From an uncultured Clostridia bacterium (lineage in GTDB: Bacteria > Bacillota > Clostridia > Christensenellales > UBA3700): a DNA stretch of 64,000 nt. The stretch is from assembly GCA_947038565.1 (NCBI GenBank), contig CAMQWP010000005.1, positions 52,943 through 116,942 of the forward strand, read 5' to 3'. The notes under the pieces are model-generated. The model made no database searches. It saw only the letters and a list, made by a program, of their open reading frames with translations, and was not told the DNA's origin. Each line of letters starts with the position of its first letter. The stretch's first letter is position 1. The position numbers and the translations under genes were made by a program. Of this stretch, positions 9,488 through 19,234 are shown in pieces.

Positions 9488-10711
9488 ATGAAAATATTAT
9501 ATTTATCGTTGCCAGGAATGAAATCTTTTAAGGATCGAAATATTTATTGTGATTTATTGCGAGAACTGATCGAAAAAGGACATGAAGTGTATTCTATAGT
9601 TGGTGATGGGGGCTATAATGAGTCTGGGGATTTTAGTCATACAACTACATCTCTAGGAAGTGAGATATTACACATTAATGTAGGTAGAGTAGTCAAAGCC
9701 AAAAATTTGTTAAAAAAAGGTATGGATATTCTTACTTTAGAAAGGAAGTTCAAAAAAGCTATAAAAATAAACTGTAAAGATAAAAGTTTTGATTTAGTGC
9801 TTTATTCAGCCCCACCAATTACTTTAGCAGGTGCTGTTAAGTATGCTAAAAAGAAGTTTAACGCAAAGTCTTATCTTATGCTTAAAGATATTTTCCCTCA
9901 AAATGCAGTAGACTTAGGTATGATGAGCAAGACGGGCATTATGGGCATTGTATACAAAATGTTTAGACGCAAGGAAAAGAAACTATATAATATTTCTGAT
10001 ACTATCGGTTGCATGAGCAAAATGAATGTTGAATACATCTTGAGTCATAACAAGTACGTTGATGAGAGTAGGGTTGAGATTTTTCCAAATGCGTTGTACA
10101 ACTCTAGTGAAATAGTAACAGTAGATAAGGATGCTATTTTTGAAAAATACAATATACCTCAAGACAAAATAATATTTATCTATGGTGGTAATCTAGGTAA
10201 GCCACAAGGCTTAGATTTTTTAGTAGATGGTATAAAGGCTTGTGAGAGTATTGATAATATTTGCTTTATAGTTGTTGGCGATGGAAGTGAACGTGAAAGA
10301 GTTTTCGCAGCATTAGATGGGGTTAAGAATGTAATATGTATGCAGGAAATGCCTGCGTCCGACTATAATAATATGTGTGCTAGCTGTGATGTTGGTATGA
10401 TTATGTTGGACAAGCGTTCAACTATCCCTAATTATCCATCTAGGACATTATCATACATGCATAATGCGATGCCAATGATGGCTTGTACTGATGTTAATAC
10501 TGATATTAGAAATTTAATAGAAGACGATGCGAAGTGTGGAAAGTGGTGTCACTCTGATAATGCAGAAGATTTTGTAGATACAATAAGATGGTTTGTGTCT
10601 AATAAAGACAATTTCGATGAAATGGGTCAGAATGCAAAAAAATATCTAATAGAGAATTTCGATACAAAAATATGCGTGCAAAAGATAGAGAGATTGGTAA
10701 CGAATAAATAA
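9488..10711 (+). CDS. GT4 glycosyltransferase, WbuB-like (candidate L-FucNAc transferase)
   Basis: Cytoplasmic GT-B glycosyltransferase of 407 aa. N-terminal MKILYLSLPGMKSFKDR is the acceptor domain. LMLKDIFPQNAVDLGMM is typical of WbuB proteins, and FIYGGNLGKPQGLDFLVDGI opens the donor-binding domain. WbuB accompanies the FnlABC enzymes in E. coli O26-type clusters and is assigned there to L-FucNAc transfer. Here it sits directly before the capE-capF-capG genes that make UDP-L-FucNAc, which supports the same role by context. AAGGAG lies 5 bp upstream of the ATG. Confidence 0.8.
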   Translation: MKILYLSLPGMKSFKDRNIYCDLLRELIEKGHEVYSIVGDGGYNESGDFSHTTTSLGSEILHINVGRVVKAKNLLKKGMDILTLERKFKKAIKINCKDKSFDLVLYSAPPITLAGAVKYAKKKFNAKSYLMLKDIFPQNAVDLGMMSKTGIMGIVYKMFRRKEKKLYNISDTIGCMSKMNVEYILSHNKYVDESRVEIFPNALYNSSEIVTVDKDAIFEKYNIPQDKIIFIYGGNLGKPQGLDFLVDGIKACESIDNICFIVVGDGSERERVFAALDGVKNVICMQEMPASDYNNMCASCDVGMIMLDKRSTIPNYPSRTLSYMHNAMPMMACTDVNTDIRNLIEDDAKCGKWCHSDNAEDFVDTIRWFVSNKDNFDEMGQNAKKYLIENFDTKICVQKIERLVTNK

Positions 10712-10757
10712 CGCAATGTGTGTGCATTAAGATTTATAAATTAAGGAGAAAGAATAA

Positions 10758-11813
10758 ATGAGTATTTTTAAGGGTAAAACATTAATGATAACTGGTGGTA
10801 CTGGTAGCTTTGGTAACGCTGTGCTTGATAGGTTTTTAGCAACCGATATTGCTGAGATTAGAATATTCTCTCGTGATGAGAAAAAACAAGACGACATGCG
10901 TCATAAGTATCAGTCAATAATGCCTGAGGCGAGCAATAAAATTAAGTTTTATATTGGTGATGTTAGAGATAAAGAAAGTGTTCAGAATGCTATGCACGGA
11001 GTCGATTATATTTTTCATGCGGCAGCACTAAAGCAAGTTCCATCTTGTGAATTTTTCCCAATAGAGGCTGTAAAGACAAATGTTATCGGCACTGAGAATG
11101 TGCTTAATGTTGCAATAGCCGAGGGTGTAAAAAAGGTTATATGTCTATCTACTGATAAGGCAGCGTATCCTGTAAATGCTATGGGTACTTCAAAGGCTAT
11201 GATGGAGAAAGTTATAGTTGCTAAGTCAAGGACGGTTAGCCCTGATAAGACTACTATTTGTTGCACAAGATACGGTAACGTTATGTGCTCTCGTGGCAGT
11301 GTTATCCCACTATTTATTGACCAAATTATAGCAGGTAAAGATTTGACTGTAACAGCAAGCGAGATGACAAGATTTATTATGAGTCTTGATGAAGCTGTAG
11401 ATCTAGTGCTATTTGCTTTCGAGAAGGGCAATAGTGGTGATATTCTAGTACAGAAAGCACCAGCTTGTACAATTGGCGTGCTTACTGATGCTGTTAAAAA
11501 ACTATTTGACAAAGATGACAATAGCAAAGTTAAAGTAATCGGAATCCGTCATGGAGAGAAAATGTATGAGACATTACTTACTAACGAAGAGTGTGCGAAT
11601 GCTTTAGATTTAGGTGACTTCTACAGAGTTCCATGCGATAAGCGTGACCTTAATTATGATAAGTTCTTTAATGACGGCGATAAGGAAAGAAACACTTTGA
11701 CAGAGTTTAACTCTAATAACACGGAGCTTTTAGGTCTTGACGAAGTTGTTGAGAAAATATATAGCTTAGATTATATTAAAAATCGCATGAAAAAATTGGG
11801 GATATCAAAATGA
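10758..11813 (+). CDS. capE: UDP-GlcNAc 4,6-dehydratase (5-inverting), CapE/FnlA type
   Basis: Short-chain dehydrogenase/reductase of 351 aa catalysing the first step from UDP-GlcNAc to UDP-L-FucNAc. Residues 10-20 give the NAD(P) motif TGGTGSFG. DMRHKYQSI and VDYIFHAAALKQVPSCEFFP are characteristic of the CapE/FnlA/WbjB family, and STDKAAYPVNAMG carries the active-site region. An AAGGAG site precedes the start. The stop overlaps the start of capF by four bases (ATGA). The run capE-capF-capG matches the known three-enzyme route in Staphylococcus aureus type 5/8 capsule and E. coli fnlABC. Confidence 0.92.
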   Translation: MSIFKGKTLMITGGTGSFGNAVLDRFLATDIAEIRIFSRDEKKQDDMRHKYQSIMPEASNKIKFYIGDVRDKESVQNAMHGVDYIFHAAALKQVPSCEFFPIEAVKTNVIGTENVLNVAIAEGVKKVICLSTDKAAYPVNAMGTSKAMMEKVIVAKSRTVSPDKTTICCTRYGNVMCSRGSVIPLFIDQIIAGKDLTVTASEMTRFIMSLDEAVDLVLFAFEKGNSGDILVQKAPACTIGVLTDAVKKLFDKDDNSKVKVIGIRHGEKMYETLLTNEECANALDLGDFYRVPCDKRDLNYDKFFNDGDKERNTLTEFNSNNTELLGLDEVVEKIYSLDYIKNRMKKLGISK

Positions 11814-12952
11814 AGATATTAGTAACTGGCGCAAAAGGTTTTGTAGGAAAGAATATAGTTGCAGAGCTTAATAATGTGAAAGAAAACAAAACAAAGATTT
11901 ATCCGTTTTTAACTGATGTGACTATTTTTGAGTGCGATATTGATACTACAAGCGATGAACTTAAAAGTTTCACTAAAGAATGTGATTTCGTATTGCATTT
12001 AGCAGGAGTTAATCGTCCAGAAACCACTGACGAATTTATGGAAGGGAATTTTGGTTTTACTACCATTTTGTTGGACAACCTAAGAGAATTTAATAATAAT
12101 GCTAGTATTCTAATGAGTAGCTCTATTCAAGCTGCACTAGATAATGATTACGGTAACTCAAAGCGTGCAGGTGAAGATTATTTAAGGCAGTATGGCATAG
12201 ATAATTCTGTGAAAACATTTATCTTTAGATTGCCTAATGTCTTTGGTAAATGGTGTAGACCTAACTATAACAGTGCTGTCGCAACTTTTTGCAATAATGT
12301 CGCAAATGACTTGCCTATCACCGTTAATAGTCGAGAGTATGAAATGACTTTAGTTTATATAGACGATGTCGTTAATGCCTTTTTGAATGCTATCAATAAT
12401 GATGTGATAATGAGTGATGAGTTTTGTAAAGTGCCAGTAGAACATACTGCTACTCTAGGATTTATTGCAGATAGTTTACATATGTTTAAGGATAGTCGTG
12501 AGAGCTTAGATATCCCTAATATGTCCGACCCTTTTGTTAAAAAATTGTATAGTACATATTTAAGTTATTTGCCTACAGATAAGTTCAGCTATCCACTAAA
12601 ATCGCATTGTGATGCGAGGGGGTCTTTTACAGAGTTCTTGCACACTATTAATAATGGTCAGGTTAGCATAAATGTGTCTAAGCCACATATTATCAAAGGT
12701 CAACACTGGCATCATACAAAAAACGAAAAGTTTTTAGTAGTCAGTGGTAACGGTGTAATTAGATTTAGAGATATAAATAGCACTGATATTATTGAAGTAT
12801 TTGTCAGTGGGGACAAGCTAGAGGTAGTAGATATCCCGACTGGATATACGCATAATATAGAGAATTTGGGCAATGCTGATATGGTAACAGTAATGTGGTG
12901 TAATGAGATATTTGATCCGAGCAAGCCAGACACGTATTTTGAAGAGGTGTAG
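11810..12952 (+). CDS. capF: CapF/FnlB bifunctional reductase-cupin of UDP-L-FucNAc synthesis
   Basis: Two-domain enzyme of 380 aa. The N-terminal reductase has the GAKGFVGKN nucleotide-binding motif, but the usual SDR catalytic YxxxK is represented by YGNSKRAGED, as in CapF. The C-terminal cupin (from about residue 265) has the metal site in GQHWHHTKNEKFLVV. CapF acts between the CapE dehydratase and CapG epimerase; the cupin domain epimerises at C3 and the SDR domain reduces C4. It is coupled by ATGA overlap to capE, and capG starts one base after its stop, so the three are a tight operon. Confidence 0.92.
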   Translation: MKILVTGAKGFVGKNIVAELNNVKENKTKIYPFLTDVTIFECDIDTTSDELKSFTKECDFVLHLAGVNRPETTDEFMEGNFGFTTILLDNLREFNNNASILMSSSIQAALDNDYGNSKRAGEDYLRQYGIDNSVKTFIFRLPNVFGKWCRPNYNSAVATFCNNVANDLPITVNSREYEMTLVYIDDVVNAFLNAINNDVIMSDEFCKVPVEHTATLGFIADSLHMFKDSRESLDIPNMSDPFVKKLYSTYLSYLPTDKFSYPLKSHCDARGSFTEFLHTINNGQVSINVSKPHIIKGQHWHHTKNEKFLVVSGNGVIRFRDINSTDIIEVFVSGDKLEVVDIPTGYTHNIENLGNADMVTVMWCNEIFDPSKPDTYFEEV

Positions 12953-12953
12953 T

Positions 12954-14084
12954 ATGAAAAATAGCAAGATGAAAGTGATGACAATACTTGGCACAAGACC
13001 TGAGATAATTAGGTTGAGTGCAGTAATTAAAGCATGTGATAAGTATTTTGACCATGTTCTAGTGCATACAGGTCAGAATTGGGACTATACTCTTAATGAG
13101 GTATTCTTTAATGATTTAGAATTGCGTCAACCTGACTATTTCCTATCAAGTGTTGGTGGGAGCTTAGGTGAGACAATGGGTAATATTATCGCTAAATCTT
13201 ATGAAGCGATAGAGAAAGAAAAGCCTGATGCAGTAATTATCTTAGGCGATACTAACTCTGCTTTATCTGCAATAAGTGCTAAGAGATTAAAAGTGCCTAT
13301 CTTCCATATGGAAGCAGGTAATAGGTGTTGGGACTGGAATGTTAGCGAGATGATTAACCGTAAGGTTGTTGACGCTATATCAGATATTAATATGCCTTAT
13401 ACTGAGCACAGCCGTAGATATTTGCTTGAGGAAGGAATAGATGGTAAGACTATATTCGTGACAGGTAGCCCTATGCGTGAAGTATTAGGTACTTACGAGG
13501 ATAAAATTAATAATAGTAATGTTCTTAGCGAGTTAAAATTACAAGAAGGTAAATACATATTGTTATCATCTCATCGTGAAGAAAATATCGACAATGAAGA
13601 TAACTTTATGAGTATTATGACAGCTGTAAATAATATAGCTGAGAAGTACCAGATGCCAGTGATATACTCTACTCATCCAAGGAGTGCGAACATCATTGCT
13701 AAGCGTGGGTTTGTGTTTAATCCATTAGTTAAGAGCTTAAAGCCGTTCGGTTTCTTTGATTATAACAAGTTGCAAAAGAATGCTTATTGCGTGCTGTCAG
13801 ATAGTGGAACACTTAGTGAGGAGTCGGCAATGCTTGACTTCCCTGCAGTGCTTATTAGGACTTCTACCGAGCGACCTGAAGTATTGGATAAAGGCAGTGT
13901 CGTAGTAGGTGGCATAACTGAAAAGGATATCTGTCAAGCAATGGATATGGCAGTTAGTATGAAAGATAACAACGAACCATATGTAATGGCTGAAGATTAT
14001 GCTGATACTAATGTATCATTAAAAGTCGTAAAAATAGTTCAGTCATATGCTAAAATAGTGAACATTACAACTTGGAGAAAATAA
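12954..14084 (+). CDS. capG: UDP-N-acetyl sugar 2-epimerase, CapG/FnlC type
   Basis: Non-hydrolysing epimerase of the WecB fold, 376 aa, giving UDP-L-FucNAc as the last step of the CapE-CapF-CapG route. Visible motifs are TILGTRPEIIRLS at the N-terminus, HTGQNWDYTLNEVFF, HMEAGNRCWD, LSSHREENID, and SDSGTLSEESAMLDFPAVLIR near residue 285. The start at 12954 follows AGAGGTG and lies one base after the capF stop; an ATG at 12903 is in frame but would overlap capF by 50 bases and adds a non-homologous leader. Confidence 0.92.
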   Translation: MKNSKMKVMTILGTRPEIIRLSAVIKACDKYFDHVLVHTGQNWDYTLNEVFFNDLELRQPDYFLSSVGGSLGETMGNIIAKSYEAIEKEKPDAVIILGDTNSALSAISAKRLKVPIFHMEAGNRCWDWNVSEMINRKVVDAISDINMPYTEHSRRYLLEEGIDGKTIFVTGSPMREVLGTYEDKINNSNVLSELKLQEGKYILLSSHREENIDNEDNFMSIMTAVNNIAEKYQMPVIYSTHPRSANIIAKRGFVFNPLVKSLKPFGFFDYNKLQKNAYCVLSDSGTLSEESAMLDFPAVLIRTSTERPEVLDKGSVVVGGITEKDICQAMDMAVSMKDNNEPYVMAEDYADTNVSLKVVKIVQSYAKIVNITTWRK

Positions 14085-14101
14085 CCAGGTTGCAATTTAT
14101 A
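14081..14101 (+). repeat. Short repeat overlapping the capG stop (copy 1)
   Basis: A 21-bp sequence starting at the capG stop, ATAACCAGGTTGCAATTTAT and one more A, matches 17 of 21 bases of the sequence at 17209-17229, which starts at the stop of another gene in this locus. It may mark a recombination junction. Confidence 0.4.
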
Positions 14102-14150
14102 ATTAAAGGTATTCTAGAAGCCATAATTATTCTGGAAAAGTAGGTATAAG

Positions 14151-14843
14151 ATGAAATTGAATCATAATGGGACTGTGATAAAATATAATAGAAAGATATT
14201 GGTTATAAATAATAAACCGTTAAATAAAGAAGTTTGTCTTGAAAATCTGACTTTATTAAATGATTTTTGCAAGAATAATAATCTAGATTATTTCTTGACA
14301 TTTGGATCACTACTCGGTGCTATTAGAGAAAATGATTTTATTGAACATGATGAAGATATTGATGTTGGAATGTTTGTAGATAGTTATGATAAATTGTTTT
14401 TGCATTATGATGAGTTAAAGTCAATGGGCTTTGAAATTATAAGATATGATGAGACAGGATTGGTATCGATTATGCGTAAAGGTTATTATATTGATATCTG
14501 TAGTAATATAAGAAGGGAAAATTACTACTCTAGTTGTGATATGGCATTCTATCCATTAGAAATGATAGAAAATACGGTTGATTATGATTTTTTAGGCATT
14601 ACAACTCGTATTCCGTCTATGGCGAAAGAGATGCTTAAATATGAATATGGTGACAATTGGATGACTCCTATTGTTTATAAAAATTCAAAATCTAACATAA
14701 TTTCCCAGTATATAAGAGCTTGGACTAAACGATTTATTCCAAAAAAATTAAGAGCTAAAATTACTATACGATTAAGGAAATCTTCAGTCGACATGTATAT
14801 GAAACGAATAAAGGAATATGAAAATGAAAGTATTGATAATTGA
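14151..14843 (+). CDS. LicD-family phosphotransferase
   Basis: Nucleotidyltransferase-fold protein of 230 aa. TFGSLLGAIRENDFIEHDED continues into IDVGMF at about residues 47-72. This is the LicD/fukutin signature with its acidic metal ligands. LicD proteins transfer phosphocholine, or a related phospho-head group, from a CDP derivative to a cell-surface sugar. The gene overlaps the next glycosyltransferase by 20 bases. A LicC-like cytidylyltransferase lies at 35512-36402 in this window. The exact head group is not shown by sequence. Confidence 0.85.
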   Translation: MKLNHNGTVIKYNRKILVINNKPLNKEVCLENLTLLNDFCKNNNLDYFLTFGSLLGAIRENDFIEHDEDIDVGMFVDSYDKLFLHYDELKSMGFEIIRYDETGLVSIMRKGYYIDICSNIRRENYYSSCDMAFYPLEMIENTVDYDFLGITTRIPSMAKEMLKYEYGDNWMTPIVYKNSKSNIISQYIRAWTKRFIPKKLRAKITIRLRKSSVDMYMKRIKEYENESIDN

Positions 14844-15936
14844 TAATTATATCGCACCTTACAGGGTTGATTTATATAATTTAATAGCCGAAAGCGTAGA
14901 TTTGACTGTTTGTTACGGTGCACAGCAAGACACAACTAGGGATCAACGCTATACAAATGAAAATATAAATTTCAAAACGATTTTTCGCAAACATATTAAG
15001 ATTGGATCACGTGCAGATTTTTCATTTGAAATCCCTAAAATTATTAATAAAGGAATGTATGATTGTGTGTTAGTTGGTGGGTATGATTCTCCATCATTTA
15101 TGTATGCTATTTCGTATATGCGAAGAAAGAAAATACCTTTCATGTTAAATGTTGACGGTAGCTTTATAAACTATAATCAGAATTTCTTTTTGAAAAAACT
15201 TAAATCTTATTTTATAAAAAGCGCTAATATGATAATTACTTCGGGAGAATCTAGTGCAAAAGCTTTAGAGTTTTATGGAGCAAATTTAGAAAATATTGAA
15301 TATTATCCATTTGCTTTTAGTTTCCCAGAAGAATTAGTTTTACCAAGTTCAAGTGACAAAATAGCAATCAAATCCAAACTTGAGATTAATGAAGATATTG
15401 CAATTTTATTTGTTGGTAGGGCTATGGAGTGTAAAAAAATCGACGTGTTATTAAGAGCATATGCTAGTCTGAAAGGGGACATAGCTCTATATTTCGTTGG
15501 AACTACATTAACTAATGAATATAGCGAAATTATAAAAGAATTGGGTCTTGAAAATGTAAAGTTCATTGATTTCAAAACGGGTAAAGATTTAACTGATTAC
15601 TTTCAGGCGTGCGATTTTTTTGTCTTGCCGACTGACGGAGAAGTTTGGGGGTTGGTTGTAAATGAGGCTATGATTAATTCGTTGCCAGTCATAACTACGA
15701 CGCGTTGCAACGCAGGATTAGAGCTTATTGATAATGGTATAAATGGATTGTTGATTGAGCCGAATGATGTTGAAATGTTAAGCAATGCTATGATCAAGCT
15801 TATAGATAATCAAGAGTTGCGGGACCAGATTTCATACAACTCATATAATTCTATGAAGGACCATAATATTGTAAAAAATAAAGAAGCACATATCAGAGCT
15901 TTTAATAAGTTTATTACTGAAAATGCAGTAAAATAA
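14824..15936 (+). CDS. GT4-family glycosyltransferase
   Basis: GT-B glycosyltransferase of 370 aa. The N-terminal MKVLIIDNYIAPYRVDLYNL is typical of acceptor domains. The donor domain has ILFVGRAMECKKIDVLLRA and FFVLPTDGEVWGLVVNEAMI, where the Glu pair of the EX7E motif lies. The ATG at 14824 is preferred because AAGGA lies 8 bases upstream; the ATG at 14818 would be only 2 bases from it. Overlap with the LicD gene implies translational coupling. The sugar and linkage are unknown. Confidence 0.82.
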   Translation: MKVLIIDNYIAPYRVDLYNLIAESVDLTVCYGAQQDTTRDQRYTNENINFKTIFRKHIKIGSRADFSFEIPKIINKGMYDCVLVGGYDSPSFMYAISYMRRKKIPFMLNVDGSFINYNQNFFLKKLKSYFIKSANMIITSGESSAKALEFYGANLENIEYYPFAFSFPEELVLPSSSDKIAIKSKLEINEDIAILFVGRAMECKKIDVLLRAYASLKGDIALYFVGTTLTNEYSEIIKELGLENVKFIDFKTGKDLTDYFQACDFFVLPTDGEVWGLVVNEAMINSLPVITTTRCNAGLELIDNGINGLLIEPNDVEMLSNAMIKLIDNQELRDQISYNSYNSMKDHNIVKNKEAHIRAFNKFITENAVK

Positions 15937-16042
15937 TAATATATAGTATATTTTATACTTAATTAGGTTTGGTTTAGTGAGTTGAGAGTAAGAATGGAAG
16001 ACTTTTCTGTATGTTGATTATAGAAGTATTAAGGAGGAGATA

Positions 16043-17209
16043 ATGAATATAATTTATGCGTCTAATGCGTGCGATGATGTTACGTATAATAATGAAATAT
16101 TATCGGAGAAAAACTTAAGTTTTCAAGCACAAAAATTCAATTCGCTAATAATAAAGGGCATGGCACAATCAGTCGAATCGATCGATGTGATCAGTGGTAG
16201 GCCTATTAATCATATAATACATCCTATTAAGTATTACGCAAAAAAAACAGTAGCTGTTGGCAACATATGTTACAATTATTGTGGATTCTTTAATTACAAG
16301 TACATAAGGCAGTTAATGCTCTTTATTAATACCATGAGGATTGCACGCAGGATTGTGTCATCAAAAACAGAGATGTATATGGTATGTGATGTACTTAACT
16401 ACTCTACGAGTTTGGCGGCAATGAATGCTTGCAAGAGAAAGAATATTAAAATTGTTGGAGTGGTGACAGACTTGCCAGAGTTCCTAAGTGGCAAACAAAA
16501 AACTATTCAAATGCTGGATAAATTGATTGACAATTGTGATGCATATGTGATTTTAGCAGAGAAGATGAATGAAAAAATTAATAAGGCTAACAAGCCCTAT
16601 GTCGTTATAGAGGGTTTTGCTGATTCTGACATGTCACAACTAGACAATGCGTTAGAGAATAAATATGATAAGAAAGTTGTACTATATTCTGGAGCATTAT
16701 CTAAGAAATACGGGTTAGAAACTCTAGTGCAAGGATTTATCGACGCTAATGTACTGGATAGTGAATTGCATTTATATGGTTTGGGTGATTATGTGCCAGA
16801 GATAATGAAAATCATTGAGACTAATGATAGTATAAAATACTTTGGGTGCATGCCAAATGAAGTAGTTGTAGGTGCACAGATGAGAGCAACGCTACTAGTT
16901 AATCCGAGATTCACTAATGAAGAATTTGTACATTATTCATTTCCGTCTAAAAATATTGAGTACGTCGCAAGTGGCACACCAATGCTTACAACGAATCTTC
17001 CATCAATGCCTGAGGAATATAAAGAATTTTGCTATGTGCTAGATGATGAAAGTTCAAAGGGTGTTGCCGAAGCTATTAAGAATATATTATCAAAACCTGA
17101 TATAGAAGTCCATGAGCTGGGCTCAAAAGCAAAGGCATGGGTGCTTGATACTAAGAACAACAATAAACAGTCTAAGAAAATAATAGATTTAATTAAGTCG
17201 TTAAAATAA
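16043..17209 (+). CDS. GT4-family glycosyltransferase
   Basis: 388-aa glycosyltransferase. Residues 125-180 contain IKIVGVVTDLPEFLSG, the donor domain starts with KVVLYSGALSKKYGLETLVQGF, and the nucleotide-sugar binding loop reads FTNEEFVHYSFPSKNIEYVASGTPML, in which the glutamates of the EX7E-type motif are visible. An excellent AAGGAGGAG site precedes the ATG. It is a soluble or membrane-associated enzyme of polysaccharide assembly; donor and acceptor cannot be assigned. Confidence 0.82.
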   Translation: MNIIYASNACDDVTYNNEILSEKNLSFQAQKFNSLIIKGMAQSVESIDVISGRPINHIIHPIKYYAKKTVAVGNICYNYCGFFNYKYIRQLMLFINTMRIARRIVSSKTEMYMVCDVLNYSTSLAAMNACKRKNIKIVGVVTDLPEFLSGKQKTIQMLDKLIDNCDAYVILAEKMNEKINKANKPYVVIEGFADSDMSQLDNALENKYDKKVVLYSGALSKKYGLETLVQGFIDANVLDSELHLYGLGDYVPEIMKIIETNDSIKYFGCMPNEVVVGAQMRATLLVNPRFTNEEFVHYSFPSKNIEYVASGTPMLTTNLPSMPEEYKEFCYVLDDESSKGVAEAIKNILSKPDIEVHELGSKAKAWVLDTKNNNKQSKKIIDLIKSLK

Positions 17210-17229
17210 TAACCGAGTCGCAATTCATA
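17209..17229 (+). repeat. Short repeat overlapping a glycosyltransferase stop (copy 2)
   Basis: Partner of the 21-bp sequence at 14081-14101. Both begin at the stop codon of a gene and lead to the next gene of the locus. Confidence 0.4.
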
Positions 17230-17247
17230 TTGTATTTAGAGGTGAAG

Positions 17248-18483
17248 ATGAAAGAAATGAATGAACCGAAATTAAATAAAAGAGTATTGCATCTCAATTC
17301 TTGCGGTGCTTTTAGCACTGGAAATATAGCTGGACAAATACTTGAGGAGCTGCCAGACACGTGGGGTGGAAAACTGATTTTTGCACATGATGATAGCAAG
17401 TATCCTTTTGCACAGAAAATAGCAGGCAAGAATACTATTTTTTGGCATGTTGTTTTTAATAGGTTGTTTGGCAGGCATGGTCGGTATTCAATAATAAACA
17501 CATTTAAAATATTAAGAGAAATAAAAAAATTTAAACCAGATATCTTGCATTTGCATAATATCCATGGGTATTATATTAACTATTCTATGCTGTTTAAGTT
17601 TATTAAGAAAGTGGAATTGAAAGTTGTATGGACTCTGCATGATTGCTGGAGTTTTACGGGCTTTTGCAGTCACTATGATTATAATCAATGTCAAAAGTGG
17701 CAAAGTCAATGTGGAAACTGTGAGTATATTCATAATGAAGGATACAAAAGTTGGTATTTTGACATCTCTAAAAGCGAATTCGAACGCAAAAAAAAATCTT
17801 TTACAAATGTAAAAGATTTGGAGATAGTTTGTCCTAGTGAGTGGCTAGCTGGTGAAGTCAAGAAGTCATTTTTGAGCCAGTATCCAACTTGTGTTATTAA
17901 TAATGGAATTGATTTGAAAAATTTCACTAAAGTAGATAATCATTCCTATGACGAAGTTATTGACAGAACTAAAAAGATAGTGTTAGCAGTAGCTAGTACT
18001 TGGGACGAGAGAAAAGGGTATAAAGATATTATTAAGTTGTCTCAATTATTATCTAACGAATATCAAGTCGTTATGGTTGGAGTGAGCAACGCTCAATATG
18101 AAGAGTTGAGTGATTCTAAAATAGTAGCGATACAGAGTACAAAGAATCAAGTGCAATTAGCTGAGCTATACTCAATGGCGTGTGTTTTTGTTAATACAAC
18201 AAATGAAGACAATTTTCCAACAGTTAATATAGAGTCCATAGCGTGTGGGTGTCCAATGATTACTTACAATTCAGGTGGAAGTGTTGAGATTCCTAATGCG
18301 TTTAACGGATTTATTGTGCCTAAGGCTGATTTGAATGCAATGATTAATACTATTCAATCAGTTGATTGGATTAATGAGAGAACGGTATTAGAATCAAGAA
18401 GTGAAGAGATATTCACGAAGTATTCGAAAGAAAGAATGGCGAAAGATTATTTGAAAATATATATGGATAGGATAGATGAATAA
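17248..18483 (+). CDS. GT4-family glycosyltransferase with cysteine-rich insert
   Basis: 411-aa glycosyltransferase resembling the colanic-acid type WcaC enzymes. HLHNIHGYYINYSML and VVWTLHDCWSFTGFCSHYD are the landmark motifs, followed by a cysteine cluster (CQKW.. CGNCEY) around residues 140-165. The donor domain has AVASTWDERKGYKDIIKLS and VNTTNEDNFPTVNIESIACG with the EX7E glutamate. The ATG at 17248 follows GAGGTG; a TTG at 17230 would include the ribosome binding site. Confidence 0.82.
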   Translation: MKEMNEPKLNKRVLHLNSCGAFSTGNIAGQILEELPDTWGGKLIFAHDDSKYPFAQKIAGKNTIFWHVVFNRLFGRHGRYSIINTFKILREIKKFKPDILHLHNIHGYYINYSMLFKFIKKVELKVVWTLHDCWSFTGFCSHYDYNQCQKWQSQCGNCEYIHNEGYKSWYFDISKSEFERKKKSFTNVKDLEIVCPSEWLAGEVKKSFLSQYPTCVINNGIDLKNFTKVDNHSYDEVIDRTKKIVLAVASTWDERKGYKDIIKLSQLLSNEYQVVMVGVSNAQYEELSDSKIVAIQSTKNQVQLAELYSMACVFVNTTNEDNFPTVNIESIACGCPMITYNSGGSVEIPNAFNGFIVPKADLNAMINTIQSVDWINERTVLESRSEEIFTKYSKERMAKDYLKIYMDRIDE

Positions 18484-18565
18484 TTTATAGCTAATAATGT
18501 TAGACTGAAAAAGTGAGCAAAGAGATGTAGTATCTATTAACGTAAAAAACAAGGGAGGGATTGAT

Positions 18566-19234
18566 TTGGATAAGTTGAAATTTATAAGTAGCCATAAATT
18601 TATCATTGGCAGTCTATTAGTAGCATATAATAGATTGAACTTGCATAATAGATTAAGAAATCGAGGAAACAAACTGGAATGTAAATTATCTTTATTAAAC
18701 AATGTGAAAATTAAAATAAAAGGAAAAGGGAATAGTATTACAATAGATGAATTATCCAGAATTCATGACACTTTAATATATATTAGTGGCAACAATAACG
18801 TAATAGTTATTGGTAAAAAATGCTATACTAGGAATCTGAAACTTCATATAGAAGACGACAGTAATATGATATCTATTGGCGATAATACTTCTGTGTGTGG
18901 AAAAACACATCTAGCGGCTATTGAATCAACTCGTTTGATTATAGGAAAGGATTGTATGTTTTCTAGTGATATTCGAATCGTGACAGGTGATTCTCATAGT
19001 GTTGTGGATATGCAAGGGGAAAGAATTAATCCTTCTAAGGATGTAGTGATAGGCAATCATAATTGGATTGGTGCTAAAGTTACTTGTTTGAAGGGCGTTT
19101 GCACGGCAGATAATTGTATCATTGGAGCGTCGTCTACTGTTACTAAAAAATTCGATAACCCTAATTGTGCAATCGCTGGTGTTCCCGCTAAAATTGTTAG
19201 CACCGATCTCAATTGGTTAGCGAAAAGAATTTAG
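18566..19234 (+). CDS. Hexapeptide-repeat acyltransferase
   Basis: 222-aa protein whose residues 55-200 show left-handed beta-helix hexapeptide repeats (for example GNNNVIVIGKKC, IGDNTSVCGKTH, IGKDCMFSSDI, VIGNHNWIGAKVTCLKGV). It ends with the VTKKFDNPNCAIAGVPAKIV signature of acyltransferases of the WcaF/Maa type. It probably O- or N-acetylates a sugar of the repeat unit. The start is TTG, placed 7 bases after GGGAGG; no in-frame ATG offers a comparable site. Confidence 0.82.
   Translation: MDKLKFISSHKFIIGSLLVAYNRLNLHNRLRNRGNKLECKLSLLNNVKIKIKGKGNSITIDELSRIHDTLIYISGNNNVIVIGKKCYTRNLKLHIEDDSNMISIGDNTSVCGKTHLAAIESTRLIIGKDCMFSSDIRIVTGDSHSVVDMQGERINPSKDVVIGNHNWIGAKVTCLKGVCTADNCIIGASSTVTKKFDNPNCAIAGVPAKIVSTDLNWLAKRI

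Noticed and set aside
11015..11527. Long open frame (170 codons) on the minus strand
   Set aside because: It lies wholly inside capE, has no ribosome binding site and encodes no known pattern; it is an antisense shadow of a well-supported gene.
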